A stretch of 64,000 nt of DNA, taken from positions 30,494,374-30,558,373 of the forward strand of contig JANAVB010015600.1 in the NCBI GenBank assembly GCA_029216955.1, read 5' to 3'. The first letter of the stretch is position 1, and each line of letters begins with the position of its first letter. Positions 12,601 to 24,600 of the stretch are shown piece by piece. This stretch comes from Iris pallida. Lineage: Eukaryota; Streptophyta; Magnoliopsida; Asparagales; Iridaceae. A program made the translations under genes and the position numbers. The notes below the pieces were generated by a model that did not search any database, was not told where the DNA came from, and was given only the letters and a program-made list of their open reading frames with translations.

Positions 12601-15600
12601 TATATGAGATGGTGTCAAATGTTGAGCCTTTATTCAGGATTTGGTTGTGTGCCCATCATTACTATGTGTTGTAATCTAGTAAGACATACTCCTACAAATG
12701 TTTTACCACTGGTTGGCCTGTTTATATCAGATGGTGTCAAGTGTTGAGCCTTTACTCAGGATTTGGTAACTGAATAAGGGTAGTGGCATCTTTTATCCTA
12801 TGTACATAGATGTTTTCCTTATGTTTGAAGATTCATTGATTTCTTCTTGGTCATCCATTTTGTCTTGATACATTTAGATACGATTGGAGTCCAAAGGTGG
12901 GAAACACTCGTCCATTATGTTCTGCACAAACGGAATTCTATTGAGAGTGCTGATCAGTAGAGGGAGAAATTTGTCAAAGGAAAAAACTTCAAAGAAGTCA
13001 AAGAAGGATGGTTTATCTGAAATAACCCACATTATTGTGGTATGTGTTATATTTCAGTTTATATGAAAATTGTAAAGTTCATTCTGTGTTAGTTATAGAT
13101 GTGACATTTGCGAATTCATAGCTGTTATCTCAGGAAACTTTAGTAGTAAGAATTTGTCTATCCATGAAACAAAAATATTCTGTAAGTAAGTTTTTTATAA
13201 TGATTTCTGTGTTAGAAATTCTGTTTGAAGTGGTTAGTTTAGGCCTCGTTTGGTTAGCAGAAAGGAAAGGAAAGGAAATCAATTCCTTGGTATTTCTTTT
13301 CCTTTGGGAAATTACAATTCTCATTGATTTTCCTTTCCGGTGTTTGGAAATGCCAAGGAAATGGGAAAGGAAAGTGAATACTTCAAGATGGGAAAGTGAA
13401 TCCTTGCTTGGATGGATGAAATCATTTTCACCCTAATTTTCTTTCCAATGGGAATCACTTTCCTTTTCTCCTCAATTCCTTTGGTACCCAAACATAGGAA
13501 AGTAATGGCTTTCCTTTCCCAACCCCATAATTCCGCGAACCAAACGAGGCCTTAGTTTATGTTAAGTGTTATATTAGAGTTATTGGACTTTAGTCCCACA
13601 TTTCTTACAATAATAGGAGAGGAGGTTAGCCTCTCTTATATATATGTAATCTCTCCCTCAATAATTATCAACTAATTATTTCCTTCTACATGGTATCAGA
13701 GCCAAAACCCTAGCCTCTCCACAAAAAAAACCTAGCCGCCTCCCCCCCTCTCTCTCCTTACCCGCTGCTGCTCACCCCCCCCCCCCCCCCCCCCGCTCCT
13801 GTCGCCCCTCCCCCCGCGCGCGCTCCTGTCAGCCCCCCCGGCTCCTGTCAGCCCCCCCATGTCTACAACACAATACCTAACCCTAATCCTCTACTCCCAT
13901 CAGCCGCTACCCACTCCCTCCAAATCCTAGTTTAGGTTCCAAAAAAAAATACATTGTTGGGAATCTCAGAGAGGAAACACTTGTATGAACCTCTGTCTTT
14001 CAATGCTTGAAATTTAACAAGGAGCACACATATGGTTTGTTGTGCATAAATCTTTGTTTCTTTCCTTGATCTCCACACCAGGATTTAACAGAGGATACCA
14101 TGGGCTATCTCTCTGTCCTGGCTTGTGATCCACACTCTCTGCTTTCTATGCGCGTGTGCCGGTTCTAGGCTTCTTTTTTTAGCACCTTGGCAGAGTTGCT
14201 ATGTTTTTCCAGAGGAAAGAACAAATCGACAGTTGCATCTCTGTTAAATGGCCGACTCTACGGCAAATAGCAGCGCCACAGATACTAGTGTCATCAACAC
14301 ACTAGCAGGCACTAGCACAACGATTTTCTCCATTCGACTTGTCGATCGACGGTTGGAAGGGACAGAGGGCTACTCTACATGGAGAAAGAAGGTCGAAAAG
14401 ACACTTCGAGGAATGCGGTTGTCCAAACATCTGAGTGACAACCCTCCAGCAGAAGATGATCCCATCTTTTAGCAATAGGAGACGGATGACAGTAGACTGT
14501 TTACACAGTTGATGAATTCCATGGAACCATCGGTGGAAGACATGGTTCAAAATTCGAACTCCGTGAAGGAGTTATGGGAGGTACTGGCGGCGGCATTTGA
14601 TGGTAAACGCGATTTGTCTCGTATCTATGACTCGGTCGTTGGTGTATACCGAACAAATCAAGGAGACAAATTCCATAAAGACCATTTTCGGGCCTTTAAG
14701 GCTATGACGGATGAGATCGATCGCGTTTTACCTCTTACATCGGATATTAATGAAGCACGGGCTCAACGTGAGCAGCTTCATGTCATGGCTTATCTTGCCT
14801 CCCTCCGTCCTGATGCGGACTCTGCTCGATCTCAAATTATTGCTGGATCGGATGTACCATCCCTGTTGGAAGCACACTATCGTGTCCTTCGGGCTGCCAA
14901 AGTAGTTGAAACCACTCCGGATGATCCTCCTGCTAACCGTTCTGCTCTCGGGACCGCACATACGGGATTTCATGGTGGTCGTGGCGGCCGACGTGGTGGC
15001 CGCAATACTGGTCGTGATGGAGGACGGGGAAATGGCGGTCGTGATGGAGGACGACCGTGCACATGCTTTAACTGTGGCGGTCGCAATGGCGGTCGTGATG
15101 GGGCAATGGCGGTCGTGATCGAGTTACATTGTCGGTTAGGCCATCCATCGTCCCAAGCTCTCCAGAAATTATACCCATCTTTAGATATTCCTTCTTCCTT
15201 TTATTGTGAGCCATGTAGTTTAGCTAAGTATTACCGGGTTCCTTATCCGGTGAGTCCAAATAAAATTGCTTCCGCTCCTTTCGAGTTGGTGCATTCTAAT
15301 ATATGGGGACCTTGTCCGACTGAATCTGTCATGGGCTTTAAGTACTTTGTTACTTTTGTCGATGATTACTCACGTGTCACCTTTATTTATTTAATGAAAA
15401 ATCGCTCTAAATTATTTAACATTTGGTGCAACTTTCATGCCGAAATAAAAACACAATTTGGTCTACCTATCAAAAATTTTCGGAGTGACAATGGCCGTGA
15501 GTATTTATCTCGTGATCTCGATAATCATCTGGCCCGCAACGACATCATCCACCAAACCTCTTGTGCGTACACACCACAACAAAATGGTGTAGCCGAACGC

Positions 15601-18600
15601 AAGAATCGCCATTTATTGGAAACAACACGTGCTCTTATGTTTCAAGCACGTACTCCCAAGAGATTTTGGTCGGATGTGGTTCTTACTGCTTGTTATCTTA
15701 TTAACCGCATGCCATCGTCCGTTTTCAATGGTAACACTCCTTTTTCTAGACTTTTTCCTGGACGAGAGCCATTTCCTCTGCCTCTCCGAATCTTTGGCTG
15801 CTTATGCTATATTCGGGATACCCGATCAACCCTTTCTAAATTAGATCCTAAGGTAATACATTGTATTTTTCTTGGGTATCCTAAGGATCAGAAAGGGTAT
15901 CGTTGTTTCTCCCATGTCTTAAAGCGATATTTTTTCACTCGGGGTGTTACCTTTGTAGAAACTGAATTTCCACCACTCCCACAATCAAAGGGTTCGGCTC
16001 CTCTGGTCTATCCAGAAGATGATTTTTTATTATTTCCTCCTCAAACACAACAGCCCCCGTACGGGTGCCCTCCCTTACCGAGCTAGTCTCCCAGTCAGAT
16101 GGTCCACAAAAACCGATTCAGCCATTGCCAATATCGCCCACAGATTCATCCTCCTCTAGTTCCATCAGCAGTTCCGGCTCAAATGAGTTGCCTCCTTTTG
16201 TTCCACCAGCAGCTCCATCTGTTCCGCCAGCAGCTTCGGCGGTCCCACCTCCAGAACGTCCTCGTCATGCCTGTCGTGATTATCCCTTATATGTTGACAG
16301 CTACAAAGGTCTTACCAGTCACACTCAGTCTCTGGTGGCTACTATTGATGGGATTCAGATCCCCAAGACCGATGAGGAGGTGATGGAATTGGGGATTCCC
16401 AGGACCCTTCCTTTGGTGTACGTATTGATCGATAGAAAGTTAAACAGATCAAATACGTGTTCTAATCCTTCATAGGCGGAAACTAGGGTTCACGAATTAT
16501 ACCTGCGGCGGAAAGGAGACAAGTAATTCCTGGCAATCTCGAGCGGACGACCCCAAGATCTTCTGCACGTATTCCTTCCTCGAGTTGGACGTCGTGTGGG
16601 CGACGATCTTCCAACCTTTTCTTCTCCTTGGCAGCACTCTCTTTCTCTCCTTACGTGAATCACGAATTTAGAGAAAATTTCAGATTTCTAATCGGTAATC
16701 TGGCGGCCAGAGAATAGAGGATATATATAGGCTACGGCAGGGACCATGAGGAGAAATTAGGGTTCGGCCTCCTAACGGATCTGGATATCCTGTGTTCAGC
16801 CCGAACACACAATCCAGGCCCATTAACAATAGCTCGGTCCACTAATGGGCTATTGTTGCACTACCTCCCTAATCCCAAATTATGTTTTGTGGGCTCCTTT
16901 TATTATATGCTCGTTTGGCTTCCCATGTTAAGATACCGTATGTCCGTCGATCAAATTAAGTTACTGACAACTATATTGATTCGACATCTTTTATCCTTAA
17001 GTAGTACCGTTCAACTTTATTTGTCATGTCGGATATAATCCACCTGCAGGATTTACATGACAATCCTTATGAGCTCCTTAAGAGGACATCATCAACCCGA
17101 TGTATCGGGACATGGATTCCATTTATAATCAACAGCCCATCATACATACAATGTTATTACCCAATTCATAGAGGTTGTTGATCCATAATGAATCTCACTC
17201 TTTTATGAGTCAAAGTAATGCACATTGCATATACATGTCCGTTATTATATCCGGATTAAGAGTACAAGCATCCATAATAACAGAGGTGTTTGTTCTCTTA
17301 TGTAGTCAGTACAAAGAGAACAACCTCAAGTGGTCTTGTTCAATACACACAAAGTGTACTAGTGTAAACCTATAGTCAAGATAGACTAATACCAGATTAC
17401 ACTACAATCTTTCCAATAGATTGTCCAAGTCCATCTAGGTTGTGAACTATTTATATACTCCATAGGAAACTGATAATATGATCTTCTGTGTGACACCACA
17501 CACCATATTATCTACAATATAGAATATCAGACATTTGCATTAACACTTGCAACAAATACAATATGCAAACATTTGCCCATATGATTCTCATTCAAAATTT
17601 AAGGAAATAAGGTTACTACAAAAGTGATGCTTTTAGTATATAACCCTAACAGGAGGGTCTCCGACATCCTGGTTGGCATGCTGCTATGCACGAGGAGATG
17701 AAAGCTCTTCAGGAGAAACATACCTGGGACTTAGTCGACTTACCTACTGGTAAACAGGCAGTCGGCTGCAAATGGGTGTTCACGATTTAGGTAAAACCGG
17801 ATGGCACTCTTGATCGACTGAAGGCTCGACTGATGGCCAAAGGATACTCTCAAACCTATGGTGAGGATTACTTCGAGACATTCTCTCTTGTGGCCAAAAT
17901 GACATTCGTTCGTGTCCTCATGACCTTGGCCATCCGCTATGATTGGCCGTTACTCCAGCTTGATATTAAGAATACTTTCCTCCACGGGGATCTTGATGAA
18001 GAAGTATATGTGATGTAATCTCCCGGGTTCGTTGCAAGGGAGAGTAAAGTGTGTCATCTGCGGAAGGCCCTCTATGGTCTGAAACAATCACCTCGTGCAT
18101 GGTTTGGTAGATTTACACAGGTTGTTACTCAATTTGGAATGTGTCAATCGAAGAAGGACCATTCAGTCTTCTATCGACACACATCTGCTGGAAGAATACT
18201 TCTTGGTGTCTATGTTGATGGCATTGTAATCACGGGAGATGACAATCAGGGTATTGTAAGTCTCAAGAAGTTTCTTGGAGAACAATTTCAAACTAAGGAT
18301 ATGGAATCCTTGAACTATTTCTTGGACATTGAGGTCACACGCGGTAGGCGGGACATTGTAATGTCTCAAAGAAAGCATGTGCTGGACATATTAAATGATG
18401 CAGGCATGATGCAAGCAAAGGGAGCAACCTCACCTATGGATTCATGGGCGAAGTTACTTCCAGACGAAGGGGTCCTGATGACCAATCCAAATCAGTATCG
18501 TCGAGTAGTTGGAAAACTCAACTACCTAGCAGTCATGACGCGTCCGGACATTTTTTTTGCAGTGAGCGTTGCAAGTAGATTTATGGCTTCACCAAGAGTT

Positions 18601-21600
18601 CCACACTGGCAGGCAGTTCTCATAATTCTGTGTTATTTAGTAAAGAATCCAGGAAAAGAAATTCGAATGAAAAATAATGGACACACTCGCATTGAGTATT
18701 CTACTGATGCTGACCGGGGAGCAAGCCTGACAGATAGACGGTCTACATCTGGCTACTCAGTATTTATTGGCGGAAATCTAGTATCATGGAAAAGCAAGAA
18801 ACAAAGTGTGATAGCACGATCGAGCTCAGAAGCAGAATATCGAGCTATTGTTCATGGCACATCAGAGATATTATATATGAAGCATCTCCTACAAGAACTG
18901 GGAGAAGACGCAGGATCTCAAGTGGCAGATCTATGGTGTGATAACCAATCTGCTATTCACATTGCCACCAACCCAGTATTTCATGAACGGACAAAGCATA
19001 TTGAAATTGACATTCATTTTGTTCGTGATGAATATACAAAGGGAGTGATAAAGTTTCAACATGTGAGGACCGGTAATCAGATAGCTAATATCTTCACAAA
19101 GCCTCTTCTGGGTCCTCGGGTTCAATTTTTATGTAACAAGCTGGGCATGATTGACATCTATGCTCCAGCTTGAGGGAGGGTGTTAAGTGTTAAGTGTTAT
19201 ATTAGAGTTATTGGGATTTAGTTCCACATTGCTTAGAATAATAGGAGAGGAGGCTAGCCTCTCCTATATATATGTAATCTCTCCCTCAATAATTATCAAC
19301 TAATTATTTCCTTCTACAGTTTATAACACAATTTTCACTAGAGCAAGCTAGTGGGTTTTTTCAATCTTTAATATATTGTTTGGCCTTTGGCACGTATGGT
19401 GCCTCTTAGGTGGATCGAGCTATGTTGTTCTAGGCGTTAGGCGAGGCGAGACGACATGCCTCCCCGTCCGATTTGCCTAGGCGTCGCCTAGGTACTTGGG
19501 TTCCTTGAAATTAAAAAAGAAGAAGAAAATACCCCTGTTGCTCCTTCATGTGTACTACTACTCTACAACATAACATACTTAAATTTTATAAACTAAGCAT
19601 GCTTATTTGATCACAAAAGCATAAAAGTTTGAAATAAGCATTAAGCAAGCCTAAAACCTGCCCTTGTATTTCCCTGGACACCCTAAGCGGTCGCCTAGCA
19701 CGCCTGAGCGACCATTGCCACAGCTTGATTCAACATATATTTACCTGTACGCCTATGTTGCCTAGGTGCACACCTAGACATCGCCTAACAACATAGGGAT
19801 CCAGTTATCTTTACCAAATATTTATCTTCCTTTCTGCGCCAATTTGAATTTTAGGGGTGTTTGGAACATTTCTCTCATGGTGACGAGCCTACTCTATGCA
19901 ACTTGTTTCCTTGGAATGGAAGTTAGCTCCTGATTGGCTACCACAGCAAAATGATAGTGGAGTTCCCTCTCCTGCAATGCCTCTTGAGTCCATAGTCGCC
20001 TTGACCAGAGTTACCATAAATTGCACAACAATACGTGAATTTCATGCCAATCGTGGGATATTTCTGTTCCAGAACGCATAATGTACATTATTGAACACAA
20101 TTAGTGGAGGCACATGATTCAACAATTAGTGGAGCAAGACTATCATCATGCACCCGATTCGCAGCAATCAAGAGGCCTACCTCCACTTTAAACATAGAAA
20201 ATTACTCCTAGTTACACATTTTGTCCCACTGACCTAAGCATTCAGAAGAAGCATATACCCACTTTTCCCCGTTCCACACCAAGTGGAATACCTCGTTCCC
20301 ATTTCAATTCCTCATTCCATACATTAACCTTGGCCTTGCCCTGGGAAATTAGCACCAGTTTATAGAAACTTGATTGACTGACATGTGTCAACACTTATTA
20401 TGGTGTGGATAAAATTAGATGTAGCACTAGAGAAAGTCATTGAGAAATTAAATGAGTATTTATTACGTATTTTCTTTTTTGCAAATATGAACAATTAATA
20501 TCATATTTCAAAGCAAATTAGAGAAATGCGCTTGTAATAGCTTTTTAGCAAAGGTAACAAGTTCTTAGATTGTTTTTAGGTGGATAATAGATAGATAAAT
20601 CTGGAATATTACTTTTTCAGAAGATACATTGAATATTTTGTGACCTAAATTGCAAAAAGAATTAAGTTATGCGAGGAATTTATAAATGGATTAAACTTGA
20701 GGTTAGTCTATGTCTAGGTTGCATAGTCACGGATACGAATTTCGAATTTGTCATTTTAGAAAATTTTGGGAAACTGGTACTCTACATGATACCGTTATAT
20801 ATGCACATAAAACATATTTATACACATGATTTATACATTTTATCGTTATAATTTCAATATTTGTGCATGTTTTGGGTAGTAATTAGGTTCCAAAAGTTAT
20901 GGAAAGGATTCACTGCGAAAAAATGTTACCTTCTCACGTCTCAATTATGTTTGACATAATGAAGAACATGTCAAAATCTCTTTCAACTATGTTTTCGGCC
21001 CCATTGGGTACTAAACATGGGCAAGCCATGTTTGATATAATTGTCATCATGTCCAATAAGTGTCAGATATGTGTCTGACACGGATACGGTTCTCTGAGGA
21101 GTACCCATGCAACATAGCTTTATTGGAGAGAGCAAGTTCTTCTGACATGCTGATAAACTGCTTCACAAGAAATTATTTCGCCTATATGAGCCAAAGTAAC
21201 AGAAGGAACTTGATGCTTTCCTCTTTGTGGAGCTGTAGTCCTTCATGATCCTCTCAAGTCAGAGTCTAAGCAACTATAGTAGGGAATTCACTTAAGGAAG
21301 TTAGCTCAGCATGGCTTGTAGTTCGATGTAGGGGCCAGCATGGATTTGACAATGAGTCGGGATTTGAGTCAATATGCCTCAGGGTTGCCAACAAGCTGAA
21401 AACAGATTACTAACAACACATAAATTCTTTATTCGAGCTGCCTTTACTCTGAGTTGACAATAGTTCTTCACATTTAACCGTGATTCTAGAGGGACAAGGC
21501 TTAGGCCTGTTTTTATGCCATATAAACCCTAGGCTTTGGTATGAAGCTGCAACTCAGTTGTTCCTTTATGGTTTTGGAATCCTTTTTTTTTTTTTTACAT

Positions 21601-24600
21601 ACCATCTATTGCAATACCCCCAAAGTGCCCAAATGCATAATATTCTAGAATTAACTCAGAGCTCATTTATGAGAACTTTTATCTTGATGGGAATCATGTA
21701 CACCTGCCTAAAACTGTACCAAGTTCAAGACTTTGATTTTGGTCATCCAAACATATCTTAGATGATTTTGAAAATCTTATGTTTTATATTACACAATTTG
21801 GGAACTGGTTTTGTCGGGCAAATAGAATTTTTGTACTTCAAATATGTTCTTAAGCGTGTAATATTATTGTCATACTTGAAAAGTGTGGACAGTTAACAGT
21901 AGCAGCATTAACACAGCTAATTGCTAAATAGGGTTTAATGCAATGGCTTGATTACTGTAAAGAAAGGTTTAGGAATGGCAGTATGTAGTTGTTTAACTAT
22001 AGTAGGGAGTTCACTTAAGGAAGTTAGCTCAGCATGGCTTGTAGTTCGATGTAGGGGCCAGCATGGGTTTGACAATGAGTTGGGATTTGAGTCAATATGC
22101 CTCAGGGTTGCCAACAAGCTGAAAACAGATTACTAACAACATAAATTCTTTATTCGAACTGCCTTTACTCTGAGTTGACAATAGTTCTTCACATTTAACC
22201 ATGATTCTAGAGGGACAAGGCTTAGGCCTGTTTTTATGCCATATAAACCCTAGGCTTTGGTATGAAGCTGCAACTCAGTTGTTCCTTTATGGTTTTGGAA
22301 TCCTATATTTTTTTTACATACCATCTACTGCAATACCCCCAAAGTGCCCAAATGCATAATATTCTAGAATTAACTCAGAGCTCATTTATGAGAACTTTTA
22401 TCTTGATGGGAATCATGTACACCTGCCTAAAACTATACCAAGTTCAAGACTTTGATTTTCAATTTGGGAACTGGTTTTGTCGGGCAGATAGAATTTTTGT
22501 ACTTCAAATATGTTCTTAAGCGTGTAATATTATTGTCATACTTGAAAAGTGTGGACAGTTAACAGTAGCATTAACACAGCTAATTGCTAAATAGGGTTTA
22601 TTGCAATGGCTTGATTACTGTAAAGAAAGGTTTAGGAATGGCAGTATGTAGTTGTTTAACTTTGTGATTTAGAAATGGATGGGAAAAGGGATGTTCCTCC
22701 TCTGCATGATTTGAGGTTGTGAACTGGGGATTGAAAAAAAAATATTTCCAAACAGCTACTTTATATGTTGGTTTCCAAAATGCTTGATCATTTCTTCCTT
22801 ATTTATGTTTAATGTTCTAAAAAGTGGTTCAAGGAGTAGCTGCTGAAGGATTACGGAAAATATGGAGAAATAGGGAACACAATGGGAACAAGAAAATTTA
22901 TTAAATAGATGTTCTCTCTTCATCTTCTCGTCTGTCTCTCCTCTTAAATTTATCCTTTCCTCCCTTCTCTTTCTTCAATGAAGCACGGATAAGGATACAC
23001 GATAGAAGTACGGCAGTGACACAGATGCGAACATACAGCAATTCTAAAAAAAGGTGGATACCACACATAAGGGTATATGTATGGGGGGGGGGGGTGTGTG
23101 CAGTTTGTAGTGTGGGTACTGGGTAGTCTTTCTCCATCTCTACCTCTCGTATCTCCCTTATTTGTATATCGGACCAGAAAGAAACTCGTGCTGCTACGAA
23201 TAGGAACTGCTATTCTTGCTGCCACTGTAGGCTCCTCGTGTCTCCAAAGTACCGCTGCTATATCTGGAATACTTTAGTAATGGGATACGTCCAGGGATTA
23301 TCGAGTGAATCAGAGCGCACCCATGGCGTTCTACAGTCGGTACACACCTGATTTGGGTGCATGCAGGGGTTTACACTTAGCAGTTCATACTTCATATCTG
23401 TTCCTGGTAGACCATTACAAAGTAAATTCGCCTCAAGCTTTTGACTTCAATATGTTTTGAGTGAATATAATTCTGAAAAGTGTAGCTAAACATGACACAG
23501 ACAATGATATACCTAAGAATTATGTCTTTGTGTCTGATTATTATGTTCTTTTTGGAGGCTAATCTCATTTTACATACTTGCAGGATGAAATTCATGAAAG
23601 GGATAGGTTTTCTGATTTTATGCTTGCTATTTTCAGGTACATGCATAGTAAAGGGTCTTTTCTATACGTTCGTTAAGAACCCTTGCTTCATCTTCTGTTA
23701 TAAGTCTGTTGCAACCCATTTGAAAGTCTTTTTGATACACTATTTTACTTATACCAGTGCATAGAAAATTATGTTTGGGAATGTCAGTATTATCCCAATT
23801 TTCTTTGCTATCACATTTGTTAATCCACATTATACATTATAAATTGACATTTGATCTGGCGATAGGATTAGAATATTAGTTCTTATGTTTTGCCATCCTG
23901 TCGTTGCTTTCAGAGATCTGCTCCCTGCATATCCTCATTTACGTCTGGTAAGTATATCCTTTTCCATAATCATTTTATAGTTGTACAAGGGCACCTGGAA
24001 CATAATCTCTGATAATCTTGCATATATAGTTTATTTTAATGTGTGTGCGCTTTGTTCCTTTTTTCCATACCAACAGATACTAATGAGTGCAACTATTGAT
24101 GCTGACCGTTTTTCCCAATACTTTGGTGACTGCCCAATTATTCAAGTCCCTGGGTTTACTCATCCTGTAAGCACTTGCGATGCAATATTTTAAGTATTTA
24201 TGTTTCTTCTGGACCATTATTATTGTATCCTTTGATATTTGTTTTTCTTCGGACCAATGATTCAATAGTTCTGCTTTATATCAATGATTCAATAGTCGTT
24301 TTGCTTTAGGTCAAGTCTTTTTATTTGGAGGATGTACTTTCTATCTTAAGATCAGCAGATGATAATCATCTAAATCTTGCTGGCTTAAGCAGTGAGGATG
24401 AGGACATTCAGTTGACAGAAGATTTCAAAAATGCTATGGATGAGGGAATTGACTTGGCTTTAACTAGTGATGAGTTTGACCCATTGCTGGAACTAATATC
24501 TTCTGAGCAAACTCCATTGGTGTGCAACTATCAGCACTCGATGACTGGTGTATCATCGTTGATGGTGTTTTCTGGAAAAGGTAGAGTTGGGGATGTCTGT

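Larger units (their letters stand above)
13560..19318 (+). mobile_element. Copia retrotransposon 1 (complete ends), intron 8
   Basis: LTRs of 131 bases at both ends and a perfect GTTTA target duplication (13555-13559 and 19319-19323). It landed a few bases from the Tourist MITE. Same direction as the helicase. About 4.5 kb without the nested solo LTR. I count 7 differences between the two LTRs, so it is not very recent. Gag, integrase, RT and RNase H are recognisable; protease is missing. Confidence 0.95.

Noticed and set aside
16412..16420. Left edge of the solo LTR at the TGTACG near 16417
   Set aside because: That border gives no matching duplication. Moving it to TGATGG at 16381 gives a perfect GGAGG on both sides and rejoins the Copia frame.
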